Of a DNA stretch of 64,000 bases, positions 46,892-58,500 are shown piece by piece. How positions within the stretch are numbered: position 1 is the first letter of the stretch; each line of letters begins with the position of its first letter. A program made the position numbers and the translations under genes. The notes under the pieces are model-generated. The model worked only from the letters and a program-made list of their open reading frames with translations. It was not told the DNA's origin and searched no databases. Source of the stretch: Ustilaginoidea virens (taxonomy: Eukaryota > Ascomycota > Sordariomycetes > Hypocreales > Clavicipitaceae); assembly GCF_000687475.1 (NCBI RefSeq), contig NC_057320.1, forward strand, positions 558,001-622,000. Direction: 5' to 3'.

Positions 46892-49800
46892 GATGGGGTG
46901 GGGGGGGGGGGGGGGGGGGGAAACGGTGATATAGGTTGACGGATGCCCGAGGTCCAGACAACGTGATTGTGCGGCGGCGAGATGTTGGGTTTTCCAGACG
47001 TTTTGTTGGGATGCTGGCAGCTCAGCTGGTAGCGGTTTGGAGGACGGCTTGAGTCGGCTGTCTTTTTTTTTTTTTTGTTCCAACAGAATGGCGGTAATGA
47101 CGAGGAGAGGTGTGACGCGGGCTTTAATACATCGATCGGCTGGCGTGGAGCAATGCTAGGGAAGAGAAGATAAACACGCGAGGAGGAAACAGAAGCAGAG
47201 GCGATAAGGAAGTCGACTTGCTACAGGAATCGTGATGCGGGGGGCCCGCCGCAAGCACTGCCCCAAGGTGGCAACTAGCCTGGAGTGGGCTGGCCCTGTG
47301 CAGTGCGGGACCTGCGCACTGGGCTTGTGGTTGGTTGGCCCAGGTAAACTTTGCCAGAGCTGCCGTGGGCTAGAGCCTGAGCTAGGTCCCAATAGACTAG
47401 CCGCATGCGACCGCGCCTGCCGCAGAGGCACACACGCACATGTTGCTTTCGTGCTTCGAGGCTTGTGCCGCGCGCATCCCTGGCAGCGCCTGGACTCACC
47501 AGCTGGAGCAAAGCGTGGCGTGCAGTTCTGCTGGGGCGGTGACAGCCAGCTAGGCCCACGCAGACTTATTGTGGCCAAGCCGCTGCGCCTCGTTGGCAAT
47601 CTTGTCGACTTTGTTATGTGCTTTTTCCTCGAAACAACCGCCTTGAACCTTGCCTGCTTGCGTACTCCGTACCTGGTCGTTGGTCTTTTGCCAGCTACGT
47701 CTTGGAAAGAAGCCCCGTTCCGTGAATTGCAACGGAACCTCGGGGGATGCAGTCGGACAAAGGAGTGGCTGAGCGGCTGAGCGGCTGCGCCTCTGGTTCC
47801 GGAGTCGACGTCTGGTTTCAGACCCAGCACTCCGACCCAGCACTCCCAAGGGGCCTCGAGGCAGAGGCAAAGCCGCAACCGGGTTGGGGCTCAGGTGCTT
47901 GCGAAATGCCCAGGTACTGGGCTACTTCCTGGAACTGGCCACCACACTGTCGGAACGCAAAGGGGAAAACACAAACCTTGGATCAGCTTGACGAACGAAC
48001 GAGGCTGCACAGCCGCATCCCTTTGACTGTGTGTTGAGGTGCATCGCACTTTTACGCACCTGTAGGGCACAGCATATGGGGCGCTATAAGGCTATTACCA
48101 CTATATTAGGCTGCTTGGTTTAGCAGTACTTAAAGCAGACAAAATATTACATACATCATCTCTAGTGTTAAGGCTTGAGATATCACTTATCAACTCTATT
48201 AGAAATGCCGGAATTCCTGGTATGAGGATGTTAGGGATGAAATTTTGGCAGCCAGGCCGGTTGCCAAGGAGGTACTCAGTACCCAGTAGGTAGGGTACTT
48301 AGGTACCTAGGTAGGTATTCAGCAAGAGGTGGGTCCACCTTTAGCACAACCAAGGGACATGGCACGCGGACCCGGGACTACGTTGTTCCAGGACGCGCGA
48401 GCCTATCAGAAATATCCGCGAACAGTTTGCTGTTTTCCTTGGCAAATTTGCCGAGGCCAAGGTTTGAGAATCGAGCTGACCCTTCCTGTTGGGGCCGCAA
48501 TTGCCAATCGCCAATCGCCTCCTATCCCTCACGGCCGGAATGCAGAGGTTAATTGCTGTATTACTAAAGGGTGGTGTGGTACAAAGAGCCACGAAGAGCT
48601 AGACTTTATGGGTAGCACTACTCCGTATAGCAGGCAGGGGCGATCCTCACAGACCGTGCCCCCCCCCCCCCACAGGTGTGAATCTGCGAGACCATGGATC
48701 CGCCGCATCCCATGATTTCGCTTGGCGCGTTTCCTTTCCCCGGAAGGCCTCACAAGGCTCTACCGCCGTTTTCTGTGGCTTCTGGAGAAGCTTTCGGGGC
48801 CGTTTCCCGCGACCTATGAAAAAGCCAAGGCCTGGAGACGTGGCTAGGAGGGACCCCGATCCGGGGACAAGCAACCGGACCGCTCCAGGAGCGTCTGAAT
48901 GCTGCCAAGAGCAGCTCCGCGAGGCCAGAGTCGAATCGAGGCCCTCCAGATAACGGTCGACAATAATCACGAGGCCCTGGCCGAGCTGCGCTTACCATGT
49001 CCAGCAGGGGGGGGGGGGGGGCGCTAGGCGTGCGCCACGAGATCCATGCCGCTATACGTAACTGTGTAGAACTTGTTTGTTCACAATACTTGACAGCGGC
49101 AACAGCAGCGCAAAAAACAAGCCTGTGCCTTTCAACACTCACGCAATGACGTGACGGAACCCCAGGGCCCAGCCCAGTCAGTTCCCAGCGACGGGGCAGA
49201 CAAGCTACCTGGTTTGACATGTCCAAAGGCGTCGAAACTTGCATTGCATGCTTCTTTTGAAAGTGTATCCTCGCGAGGGCAATCTGAGATAAAGTTAGGG
49301 AAGAAAAAAGAAGCCTTTAATGGGGGAAAATAAGTGCTGGAAAAATAAAGTTATTAACTGACCATACTAGCTTCTAGCTCAACTACCAGTTTCTGAGCCG
49401 GCTCTTCTTCTCTTCATCACTATCCTGCCCCGACGTTATATCTCTTGTCCAGACTCTTGCCACATATAAGTCGCACTCGCTTTAAAAGATAATCTCTGTA
49501 CGCCTAGACTGCTGAGTACTACACTCAACCTTTTTTTCATTTCTTGCATCATACGTACCTATACAAGATCCAGATCAGGCACTATTCCATACACAGTATC
49601 GGCCAGTCAAACCAAGGCTGCGGAACCAAGACAAGAGCTTTAACACTCTAGTGGAATATGTATTCAGAATACAAGCTTCACCTCCTTCTGAGACCCAGGA
49701 GAACCTACACGTCCATAAGCACGATTAAGCAGCATTGCGCTTCTTCGCAGCCAGCCCGCGGGACCGACTCGCATAACACAAAGCCGCTGGCATTAGACTC

Positions 49801-51009
49801 CCTAGCCACATTCTATTAGTCTCGCCAGGAGAGACTGAATAGGAGGATTTGATGGGCGCTCCAGGTGATCCTGATCGAGCCGTGCCCCTCGTTCTGAGCA
49901 AAGGGGAGCTGTGTGTAACACTCTGCGCTTATCTACAATAGAAAGCCTCCTCTCTCTTCCCCCCTGAATCTCCATCTCCTCCAAATCTCGACCGGCCCGT
50001 TTCTCCCTGACTAATTGCCTGTACGATTTCCCAACCTGCCCGATCTTCTGCAACGACCTTGCCGAGACGTACATGGCGCAGCCCAGCCCAAGTTGGGAGG
50101 AAAAATACCACCCGGCACCAGCACTGTTGAGAAAAGTCTTCGCGTCATCGCCAGAGGAAGCGAGTGGATCCTAGTCCAGCAAATGCCTCTATACATAAAA
50201 GCTTGACAGCAGGCTTTGTGCAGACGTTGCTTGCTGCTCGCTGCGTATTTTTTGCTTCGATCGCAAAGAAGAATGTCGAGCAGTAGAATTATCCCGCGCC
50301 AGTATTTGAAAGAGTGTCAGTCAGTAAGCTGGGTACCGAGCTGGGCATCTGCCACGCCGCCTGTCTCCAGAAAACCGGTACCAGAACTCACCAAAAGCTT
50401 TCATCAGGGTGCATGCAAGCTGTGTGCGAAATCGTCGACGCAGCCCCCGAGCAGTCTTGCGTTGTTCTGTTGATCGCCTCGGCCCTGGCTGTGCAACACG
50501 CTGCCCCCGTGACATTGTCGGTGGTGTGGGCTGCCAAGTCGCCGCCTGCCGTCAGCCCGGGACGCCGGAGCTGCGGGAGAATCGGGAGCGTTAGAGCCTG
50601 GGATGCTGCTGATCAGTTCTGGCCGCCGAGCAACATCATCCCAACAGCTTACAATTGCCACGCCGGCCGACACCCCTGAAAGCGCAAGCTGGCACTGCAA
50701 TGGATGTGACCCCCAGGGCAAAGCTGAACCAGTCGGCAGCTCTAATAACCGTCCGCCACGGCAATATTCACGGCTGTCAAGGAGGCAAGGTGTCGGTGCC
50801 AGGCGGGAAATCAGCGTGCACAGCAACTTGTGTCCGAGGGCGAGAGGGGAGAGGCGGGCTTGGCGATGCGAAGAAGGCAGGCCATTGTCAAACAGACCAG
50901 ACCGTCCACCACGACGCCACAACATGCCCAGAAACATGGCTCAGGGTTTGGGAGGCCAGGGCAACGGTAAGAGCACCAGTGATGCTGCTGCGGGGGGGGG
51001 GGTCTCAAG
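46892..51009. other. Gene-poor region left of the MFS relic
   Basis: This is 4.1 kb in which I recognise no gene. It includes G runs (46904-46920, 49007-49021), a C run (48660-48670), an AT-richer, possibly mutated patch (48070-48240), a TACCTAGGTA-type cluster (48270-48320), and a promoter-like AT-rich stretch (49290-49660). Open frames such as 47232-47780 (+, 182 codons) and 47156-47878 (-, 240 codons) have no recognisable domain and overlap each other. The C-terminal half of the MFS relic may extend down to about 50450. Confidence 0.55.
48270..48320. repeat. TACCTAGGTA-type cluster, second copy
   Basis: The run GGTACT, GTACCC, GGTAGGGTACTTAGGTACC, TAGGTAGG recalls the cluster at 40243-40316. 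The similarity is in motif only, not an aligned repeat. Confidence 0.6.
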
Positions 51010-51600
51010 GTGGTCTGCATTCTGCTCAGTCCCTGGTGGTCCTGGTGGTCCTGGTGTCCTGGTAAAAGTACGTCGCAAAGATGAGCAAGTTGTTCAAGGC
51101 CGCCCCAAAACATGAAATTGATGGCTTTGGGCGCGGCACAGTACATCCTCGGCTTGAACCCTGACAGCTTCGCCAGAGACTTCCAGCCGACGGACTGAGC
51201 AATGATGCGGCCGAGGTCATCCCCCGAGACATTGCCCAGGGGAAACCCGGCCGAGTAAGCAGACGTGGCATATCTCTGGGCTTGCCCCGGCGTCACAGCG
51301 CAAAGACGACGCCCGCGTCGCCCGAGGCCTTGGCGTGCCCCTGATTACGATGAAGGACACTTGTTCAGAAGCAAAGGGACTTGGCAAGCACGATAGGCTG
51401 ATGCGCGCCACGCCCATCCGGAAAACGAGACGCCGCCCACAAATGTCTGCTAGTCGGCCCCAGAGCGGTAGCGCTCAAGCATGTCCAAGCGAGGTCGACG
51501 AGAGGACGCGCTGCAGGCGGCCAGAGGGGATCAGCAGGTCTCGGCCAATGGCGGGCAGAACAATCACACAAGCGGCTCATGGCCAGACCTTGCCACGGGC
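51010..51600 (-). pseudogene. Decayed MFS drug/H+ antiporter (frameshifted)
   Basis: The minus strand carries recognisable MFS pieces in shifting frames. They are LPAIGRDL (about 51550-51575), WGRLADICGRRLVFRMG (about 51413-51462, the loop 2-3 signature of the superfamily), GNVSGDDLGRIIAQSVGWKS (about 51177-51244, helix 5-6 region), and NNLLIFATYFYQD (about 51065-51104). The order and spacing fit a DHA-type fungal transporter, but at least three frame changes and stops separate them. The start would lie near 51700 and the C-terminal half, if present, towards 50450. No single frame is long enough to be functional. Confidence 0.68.
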
Positions 51601-52859
51601 GAACAGATGGATCCCGGGTGTCTGAAGGGGTGTCTGAGCTGCATTCAGGAGGAGGCTCCAGGGTGCCAGGACGAGGGCAATGCTTCGAGACAAGGACGGC
51701 TTGCCGGCTCGAGCAGTTGCTTTGGGCATCCTCAGAGGGCGATGCCGTTGTCTCTCGGCAGCTTTCTCCGTGCTTATGGCCAGCAAGACCCAGATGATGG
51801 TGTGCGATTGCAGGCGTAGGTGCGGCTTCTTATTCCCCAATGCACGCCCTTCCCCTCTGTTGGTGAGGTAGTCAACGCGGATCGACGAGTGCAAGAAATT
51901 GCAGCAACATGGGGGAGGCTGGCATTAGCAGCAATTGATGGATTGTGAGTTGCGAGTCCACCAGACATCAAGGCAAGAATCCGGCATTTCAGTAGCCAGC
52001 AGCCGTCGGCCGGTGCCGCCCTGTTGCCGCCCGTTGCCGACCTGCCAACACCAGCCCAACCTGCAGCATGTGCTCTGGCTTCTTCTCCAGCCGTTTGTGG
52101 TCGAGTTTCAACGAGCCCGGGTTGACTCCAACGGCATGGCTTTTTCGAGTAATAGTCCGGCGGCATACAAGGCATACCAGCTGACCGAGAAGGCCCAAAC
52201 CGAGATATTATCCTTGGCCGCAATCCAGTGGCAAAACGAGGCAAGCTGCCTCTTGACCCATCCCATTGATGCATTGATACGATACCAGTCTGATCGATGG
52301 CATCGCTTTTCGCGCTTATTCGTCGACAAGCAACCAGTCGAGGCCACACCGCAAGGGTTCTTTTCGACATGGCAAACTCGTAGCCAACTCGTGGCTGTGT
52401 AGCCTCTTGGATCCCCTCAGGGAAATCATATACCCCCCTCGCGTCATCGCAAAGAAATCGAACAGTACCGTTGCGAGCGATGGCGGCCCTCATCGAGCTC
52501 GGGTGTAATCACACCCACCACAGCTACGACATTGCGCTCCTTCCCTCAGACGACAAAGGATGGGGGGGGGGATCTACGGGAAGAGACGACGAGGTCGGGG
52601 CAGGCCGGGTGGTGGTGGCACGCAAGCCTTCCGTCGGTTGAGCCCTTATTATTGCCTATCTGGACGCCAAGGGTATTCTCAGCTTTCGGAAAGACCATGA
52701 AGCCGGGTTCAAGAGCCGCCGAGAGCAGAGCACCATTCCGCGAAGCAGGCAAAACTGGATTCTCTGGGTCTGAACCTTGTTCTGCAGCGAGCTGTTCCGG
52801 GATGCAGGAGAAGGAGAACTTGACGCGCTGCCCTTGGGGGCTTTTTCCGGGGTGATTTT
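51601..52859. other. Region between the MFS and sulfotransferase relics
   Basis: No gene is identified. Overlapping open frames exist on both strands (51774-52493 minus; 51935-52402 plus) with no recognisable domain; the sequence could include other decayed coding material. Confidence 0.4.
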
Positions 52860-53140
52860 CAGCACGCAGCTCGATGGATGGATCCTTGACGAGCATTGCG
52901 CCCTCGTTCGGGGCAGCGTTCCTGCGCGTACCTTGTTGCAATGGAGCCCCGAGGATGGATGGGAGCCACTCTGCAAGTTTCTAGGCAAACCCGTCCCGAA
53001 CAAGGCTTTCTTTCCCTTGTGATGACAGCGAAACCGAGCTTGCTCAAAGGATGGAGGTCCAGGAACGTGGCATTCGTGGCTGCGGCTGTGGGGTTGGGGC
53101 TGATGTCACTGAGGGCCGTCGTGTCGTGTCAGATGCAAAA
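52860..53140 (+). pseudogene. C-terminal fragment of a fungal sulfotransferase-like protein
   Basis: A plus-strand frame has VPARTLLQW followed by DGWEPLCKFLGKPVPNK (about 52920-53010). This is the C-terminal signature of the fungal Sulfotransfer_4-type P-loop proteins (family form: rLL-F-vkdGWEPLC-FLG-pVPd-PFP). It stops at 53020. In another frame a Trp-Arg-Ser-Arg stretch and a hydrophobic helix (VAAAVGLGLM, about 53070-53105) resemble the tail seen after that domain, so a frameshift is likely. The P-loop N-terminal half was not found upstream, so this is a truncated relic. Confidence 0.6.
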
Positions 53141-53298
53141 AGGATATTGAATGGGGGGGAAGCCAGCCTTCTTTGTCTCTGGCACGTGGGGGTGGAGGGG
53201 CGGAGGGGTGAGAGGGGTAGAGAGGGCGGGGGGTAAAGAGAGAACAAATTGAAGCCTCGAGGCAGCACCACAGTGCGGGTGAGTTATGCACTATGCTG

Positions 53299-53360
53299 CC
53301 TGCCGCCTGCCGCCTGCCGCCTGCCGCCTGCCGCCTGCCGCCTGCTGCCTGCTGCCTGCC
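53299..53360. repeat. (CTGCCGC)n tandem repeat
   Basis: There are about eight copies of a 7-bp CTGCCGC unit, the last ones altered to CTGCTGC. Confidence 0.9.
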
Positions 53361-53603
53361 TGCTGCCTCTGAACCTTAATAGTTGTAACGCCGACGGGCA
53401 TCTCGCATCATCATCCGTGCATGCCCCTTGCATCCCCCCTGCTGTTAGCTGTTACATCGGAATGATCGGATGGGGCTCGCCGTACGGAGTGCGCCGGACG
53501 GGGTCGCGCGTCGCTGCGTTTGTTCTGCGCTTGTTCTGCGTTTACCGTTTTCGCAAGTCCAACCACGAAGCCGATTTTGCGCTTTTGCGACCTTGGTGAC
53601 GCC

Positions 53604-53640
53604 GCATCGCATCGCATCGCATCGCATCGCATCGCATCGC
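53604..53640. repeat. (CATCG)n tandem repeat
   Basis: There are seven copies of the 5-bp CATCG unit. Confidence 0.93.
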
Positions 53641-54865
53641 TCCATGAAATGGATGGTTTCATTTTGCGGCTGCTGGTTTTCCGACCCTGCCACCACTTTG
53701 TCGCATGAAAAGGGACAAGGTTTGCTTACGTCGCTCGCAGTCGGATGCAAAGGCGGCGGCCTCCAGACAAAGCCATCTGATCGGATCCGCTGGGGGGACA
53801 GACGCACACATGGGATGGGATGACCCTTACAGCCTCGTGTTCTGTTCCAACTTGCTGCCTCTCCCGCCCCCGTCCGACTTCTTCACCTCTCCAGAGCCTT
53901 GTGTCGCGATGCAAAGTAAAGTAACGAAAGAACCAAAACAAAAACAAAAACCAAAAAAAAGCCAGAAACAAAAAAAAAAAAAAAACAAAGCACACGTAAG
54001 CTTTCGGGCTGCTGACCTCTGCACAGCCAGCGAGCAGTCTTATGAGCCATCTCCCGCGGCGTTTGGGGTCGAACCAGCCGCCAAGGCGACGCGACGCGAC
54101 GTTCGGTCATGGCTCAGAGTTGAAGCTGGACGTGCCTCGACGACGCAATCAGCCACAGGGCGCAAGTGACAACACCATCACCAGCACACCTCTATCCGCC
54201 CTATACTTGGCATCCGTCTGTTACCGCCCGCGTGCCAGTGCCACACCCGTTTCTCTTGCTGCCTTTCATGTGAGCCTCGTGTCAAAGGCCCTGTATGTAT
54301 CAAAGGCAGGGCACAATGGCAGACTCGAGAGCGCTCCAGGCTGCCTTTGCAAAGACGGGGGCCCCGGCTCGCACACCTTTCGCAAGCACACGCGCGCGCA
54401 CACGCACACGCAAGGCGAAGTCTTTGTCATGACCTCGCAAAGCCGCTGGCTACTTGTATATCATTCTTGCCGTTGATCCCATCACCTGCAGAGGCCGAAT
54501 GCCCTCCATTACGCCTCCCTTATCCATGACCTAAACCCGTCCTCGCCCGCTTGCTGTCCCGTCCACCATCACCTGGGCAAGTCATTCTTTGAGTCTACGG
54601 TGTTGTTTCTCGTAGTTCCAAAAGGAAAAACTACTTAAGACGGGGGGGGGTTCGTTCTTTCTCAGTCCCCCGCTTTCCACTGCCCATCATCAATGTTCAT
54701 GGTTCCGTTTGAGCGGCTTTCTTTTCAAATTGCCAATCGGCCGTGAAGCACTCGGGCGCGGCCTGCCTCCGACCACCAAGACACCAAACATTCACCTAAA
54801 CTAACTCCGCCAAGGTGGGTGCGCAACAGAGCAGCCCAAAATCAAGGCCAAACGCCAAGACACGC

Positions 54866-55552
54866 ATGTCTAGACGCGTCTACATCGAAGCGTCGGCGAC
54901 TGGGAGACCGCAATTCGTCTCCGCCAAACGCTCCCGCTCTCATGGCCACCGTCATCGCCATCATCGCCATGCTCACGTCAAAAAGGACTACTACAGAGTC
55001 AGCGTTGACGAGTGGAACCGCACAAAAGAGCGGGAGCGTTGCCTCGAGGACACAAACAGGAGTCTCGCCGCCCAAGTCGCCGCCTTGAAATCAAGCTTGG
55101 CCACTTCGCAAGCTGAAGCCCACCGTCTCTGCCACGTCGTTGTCCCCCAGCTACAGAAGCAGGTCAATCTTCTCGCTGCCGACAACGACGCTCTCCGAAA
55201 GTCCCTGGAAAACGCTTCCCACAACGAGGGAAAGCATTGTCGCGACGAGGAAAAGCTTAAGCATGCTGCAGAGAAGCTAGAGAAGGAAAAGAAGGAGCTC
55301 AAGGATGAGAACTGCAGCCTCAAGGACAAGATCAAGCATCTCCAACGGCAAGTTGAGCAGGGCTGCGGGCGAAAAGCGTCGGACCTTTTCCGCGAGATTG
55401 AGTACTGGCGGGATCAATATAGATACTGGAAGCGGAAATACGAGGACAGCAAGGCGGTGCAAAATGTTATTAGCGACACGCTTGATGTCAGAACGGAAAA
55501 GATGAAAGCATACGAGGAGATTTTGAGACGGAGACAGATACTCAAAGTATGA
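54866..55552 (+). CDS. Coiled-coil protein, conserved hypothetical
   Basis: This gene is single-exon with 228 residues, MSRRVYIEASATG to RRRQILKV. A His/Arg-rich segment (about 24-36) is followed by a long coiled coil (about 45-165, heptads rich in Leu, Lys and Glu). A Tyr/Trp/Arg-rich block follows (EIEYWRDQYRYWKRKYED), then TEKMKAYEEILRRR at the C-terminus. I recognise this as a family common in Hypocreales, of unknown role. No signal peptide or membrane segment. An in-frame extension to 54815 begins with GTG and was not used. It is a possible paralogue of the gene at 59422. Confidence 0.82.
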   Translation: MSRRVYIEASATGRPQFVSAKRSRSHGHRHRHHRHAHVKKDYYRVSVDEWNRTKERERCLEDTNRSLAAQVAALKSSLATSQAEAHRLCHVVVPQLQKQVNLLAADNDALRKSLENASHNEGKHCRDEEKLKHAAEKLEKEKKELKDENCSLKDKIKHLQRQVEQGCGRKASDLFREIEYWRDQYRYWKRKYEDSKAVQNVISDTLDVRTEKMKAYEEILRRRQILKV

Positions 55553-58500
55553 GCCCAGCTTTGCATCGTCTATCTGTTCCTGTTGAGAGGCGTCTATAAT
55601 TCAGCATGCATTTCACAACGGGCCCTTTTTCCCCTATTTGCCGCATCTCTTCCCCTTTTTCTTCCTTTCCCTTTTCCTCCTCCTCGACCTCCTTCTTCTT
55701 TTTCCCTTCTTCTTCTTCTTCTTGCCTTTATTTTTTTTTTTTTTCGGTTCATGTTCTCGCAACTTGGAGACTGGGGATGGCGCCTCAAGCCCCGCCCATG
55801 TTGCCACTACAACACCAGTATTGTCTGGTGTACCTTGGAATTATTCCTTTTGTTGACTCCGATATTGGCGCAAACACCGAGGTGTTTGCTCTCAACTGCA
55901 AGTCTTTTTCAGAGCATCATGGCTGGTTCTTGGCACATCTAGCTGTGTTGGTCCTACGCCTTTTCTTCAGCTCTTTTTACTAAATAGCACTATTTTTTTT
56001 TTTTTTTTGGAAAGCACGATAAACACGAACCTTTATCTCGAGGTGCCACAAAGCGGTCTTGTGACGTAGCGCAGGCTCAGGTGTACTTTGACAGGTGGGC
56101 TTCCATCATGTGGCCCATGCAAGAAACCTCATGCTTCTTCGCACAGTTGCAGCTCCACCTTGTCCAACAAAGGATTTTTCTTGCATCTTCGCCATCCCGA
56201 CTCAGCCTTGGCCCAAGTTTCAGTCCGGGTTTGTCAGGAAGACAAAGCGATGCGAAATACAAGGGGCCCCCCAGGTTCGCCATTTGTGCTGCTTTTTTGG
56301 TCGCTGGCAGGTGGTTTGCTGACGCCCCCAACCTCTGCGACGGCCGTGTCCCAGCAAGGTTGAAGCCCGGAAGGGGGCGAAGGCAAGAAGGTGAAGAACC
56401 AAAAAAAGAAAAGAAAAAAAAGGATGGGGGGGGGGTGGGTGGGTGTTGATGGATGGTGGCCAGCTCAATACATAGGTAGATGTGGACGTTGGAAACATCA
56501 AAGCTCTCTGCTCGGGAAGCACTTGCGTCCTGGTCGGTTGCTCAGGCGGGCTGCATGGCGGCGACGGGTGCGCAAAGTCCAAGCAGACGTCACCAGGGCG
56601 CGCGGCTGGTGGGATGGAGGCGGAAAAGAAAAGGCTGGTTTGTACATGTTCAATATGCGTATGGCGGTCAGCTGGCGAAACGGGAAAAGGATGACTTGCG
56701 ACGGTCAAGGGACGTGGAGCTTGCAGCAGCTTGCGAGGTCTCCAAGTGGTTGCCTTTACGAGAGACCTGGGCTGCGCCGGGAGCTCTTGCCCTTGCCTGC
56801 TCTTGCCTGCTCTTGCCCTTCCTTCGCAGCGCTGATGAGTCACGATGGACGTGCTGCGCAGTGTGCAGGACTGACAACCCCGCCTATAGGGCGCGGCGCG
56901 GCGCGGCGCGGCTTGATGGAGCGCCCGTCGAGGGGTTTTGCGCCCGCCAGATCAAGCAAGGGCCAGACGGACAGTACATACAGGAGCCAAACAAGGCAGG
57001 AGCGGGATGGGCCGTTCTTGCTGTCCTTGCTCACGACGCCACAGACGATGGGGACTCGTGGACCGTCTTGAACAATTCCAGACGAATTCGCACCAGCCCA
57101 GGCAATCCCCAACTCGTCAGTCTCTGATCCGTACTCCGTGTTCCTGGACCATCGTGTGTTTGCGGGCTTTTTTCTTCTTCTTTTTCTTCGGACTCCGTAT
57201 CCCTCTTCTCCATCACTCTACTACAACTCATCTCATACGACGCACACCCGCGCTACCAGGCTCGGAATGGAACAAGGAGAGGGCACCAGCCCTACCCGGT
57301 GAATAGACATATCGATCGGCAGAAACAATGGTGGGATGCGGCAGCGAACATGTTCATGCTCGCTTGCCCGAATAAGAGCCAGCAGAGCAAAGCAGACGCA
57401 CAGATAAAGCCATGTTTCCGAGTTGAGTCTTGACGGCCAACCACAGTGTTGCCTGACGAATCTCGTCCTTGCAGCACTCACCGCACCTGCAGAAACATGC
57501 ATCTCTACTGGATTGTATTTGAGATGATGCGTGTGGGTAATAGTAGCCGCATCGACAAGATAGGCTTGGATGGTGACGACGGAATGGACCACGGGAGACT
57601 TTCGTTCTCGAGACACCCCCCCTTCCCGAATCCCTGACACGCTGGGTCCAAGTCGAGGCGAATCGAGGCGAATGGAAAACAGTCACGGGTCCGGCACCGG
57701 GGCTCTGGTCTACTGGCAAGGCAACTATGAGTCACTTCTGCAGCAGAGGGTCATGTTTGGGTGTTTTGCTGGCGCTGACGCAGGCTGCAAAGAGAATAGC
57801 AACTCCACTACTGCACATAACCATAATAGTGTCGCGCAGAAGGGGAAAGCCTTGGCCCTGGGGCACACGAAAAAAAAAGAGGGAAGAGAGGGAGAGAGGC
57901 AGGGATCCACACAGAGCTAGCGAGGCCATTCAAGTTGGCCAGGTCAACCGCAAGGCAACTATGTAGGTAGCCACCAGGACCTCGTTGATTGCCTGCTCGA
58001 GCTCTGTCGCCTCACTTCCATTGGCCAAAGGTTCGCACGTCGATCCTCGACTGGCCAAGGAGATACTCGGCATGCACGAATGACGGGACCCATCCTTTTT
58101 CGACTTGTTCTCTTTTCCTCTCTTTTTTTTTTTTTTTGCGGTTTTCCTCTTCATATCCGGATGTACCGTGTGTGCGGACCAGGGACGGCGAACCTGACAG
58201 ACCTTTGGGCTCCCGAGTCCCAAGAGCAGTCAATATAAGCGGAACTCAGGTTATCCTTGCCACAAGTCCTACCTTCCAGAACCTGGCGTCCAGATTTCAC
58301 GTTGATGGTACGTGCAAGGATGGGGGTGCGTATGGGTTTCGGACCCTTGAACTTTGCCATGGCTGAGCCGTAGCAACCCAAGTGCTGGGAAGTTACGAGG
58401 TCGCTGCACAAGTACATACGTCCAGTCCATGCTTGCTTGACTTGGCTAACGGTTCGGTTCGTCTTAGGCCCAAGCATCAAGGCTGCAACCTGCAAGACAG

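Larger units (their letters stand above)
53141..54865. other. Gene-free, repeat-rich region upstream of the first coiled-coil gene
   Basis: It holds a (CTGCCGC)n tract (53299-53360), (CATCG)n (53604-53640), an A-rich patch (53935-53995) and a CACACGCACACGCA patch near 54390. The right end (54540-54865) is CT-rich and probably contains the promoter and 5' untranslated region of the next gene. No domain-bearing frame. Confidence 0.6.

Noticed and set aside
47156..47878. Overlapping 240-codon minus and 182-codon plus frames
   Set aside because: Neither has a recognisable domain, and they overlap on opposite strands; no splice or start context stands out.
48900..48930. GAGTCGAATCGAGG recalling a tRNA T-loop
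   Set aside because: No matching acceptor or anticodon stems could be placed around it.
55583..55983. Overlapping Phe/Ser/Leu-rich frames resembling membrane segments
   Set aside because: They come from a pyrimidine-rich tract after the coiled-coil gene; no conserved protein.
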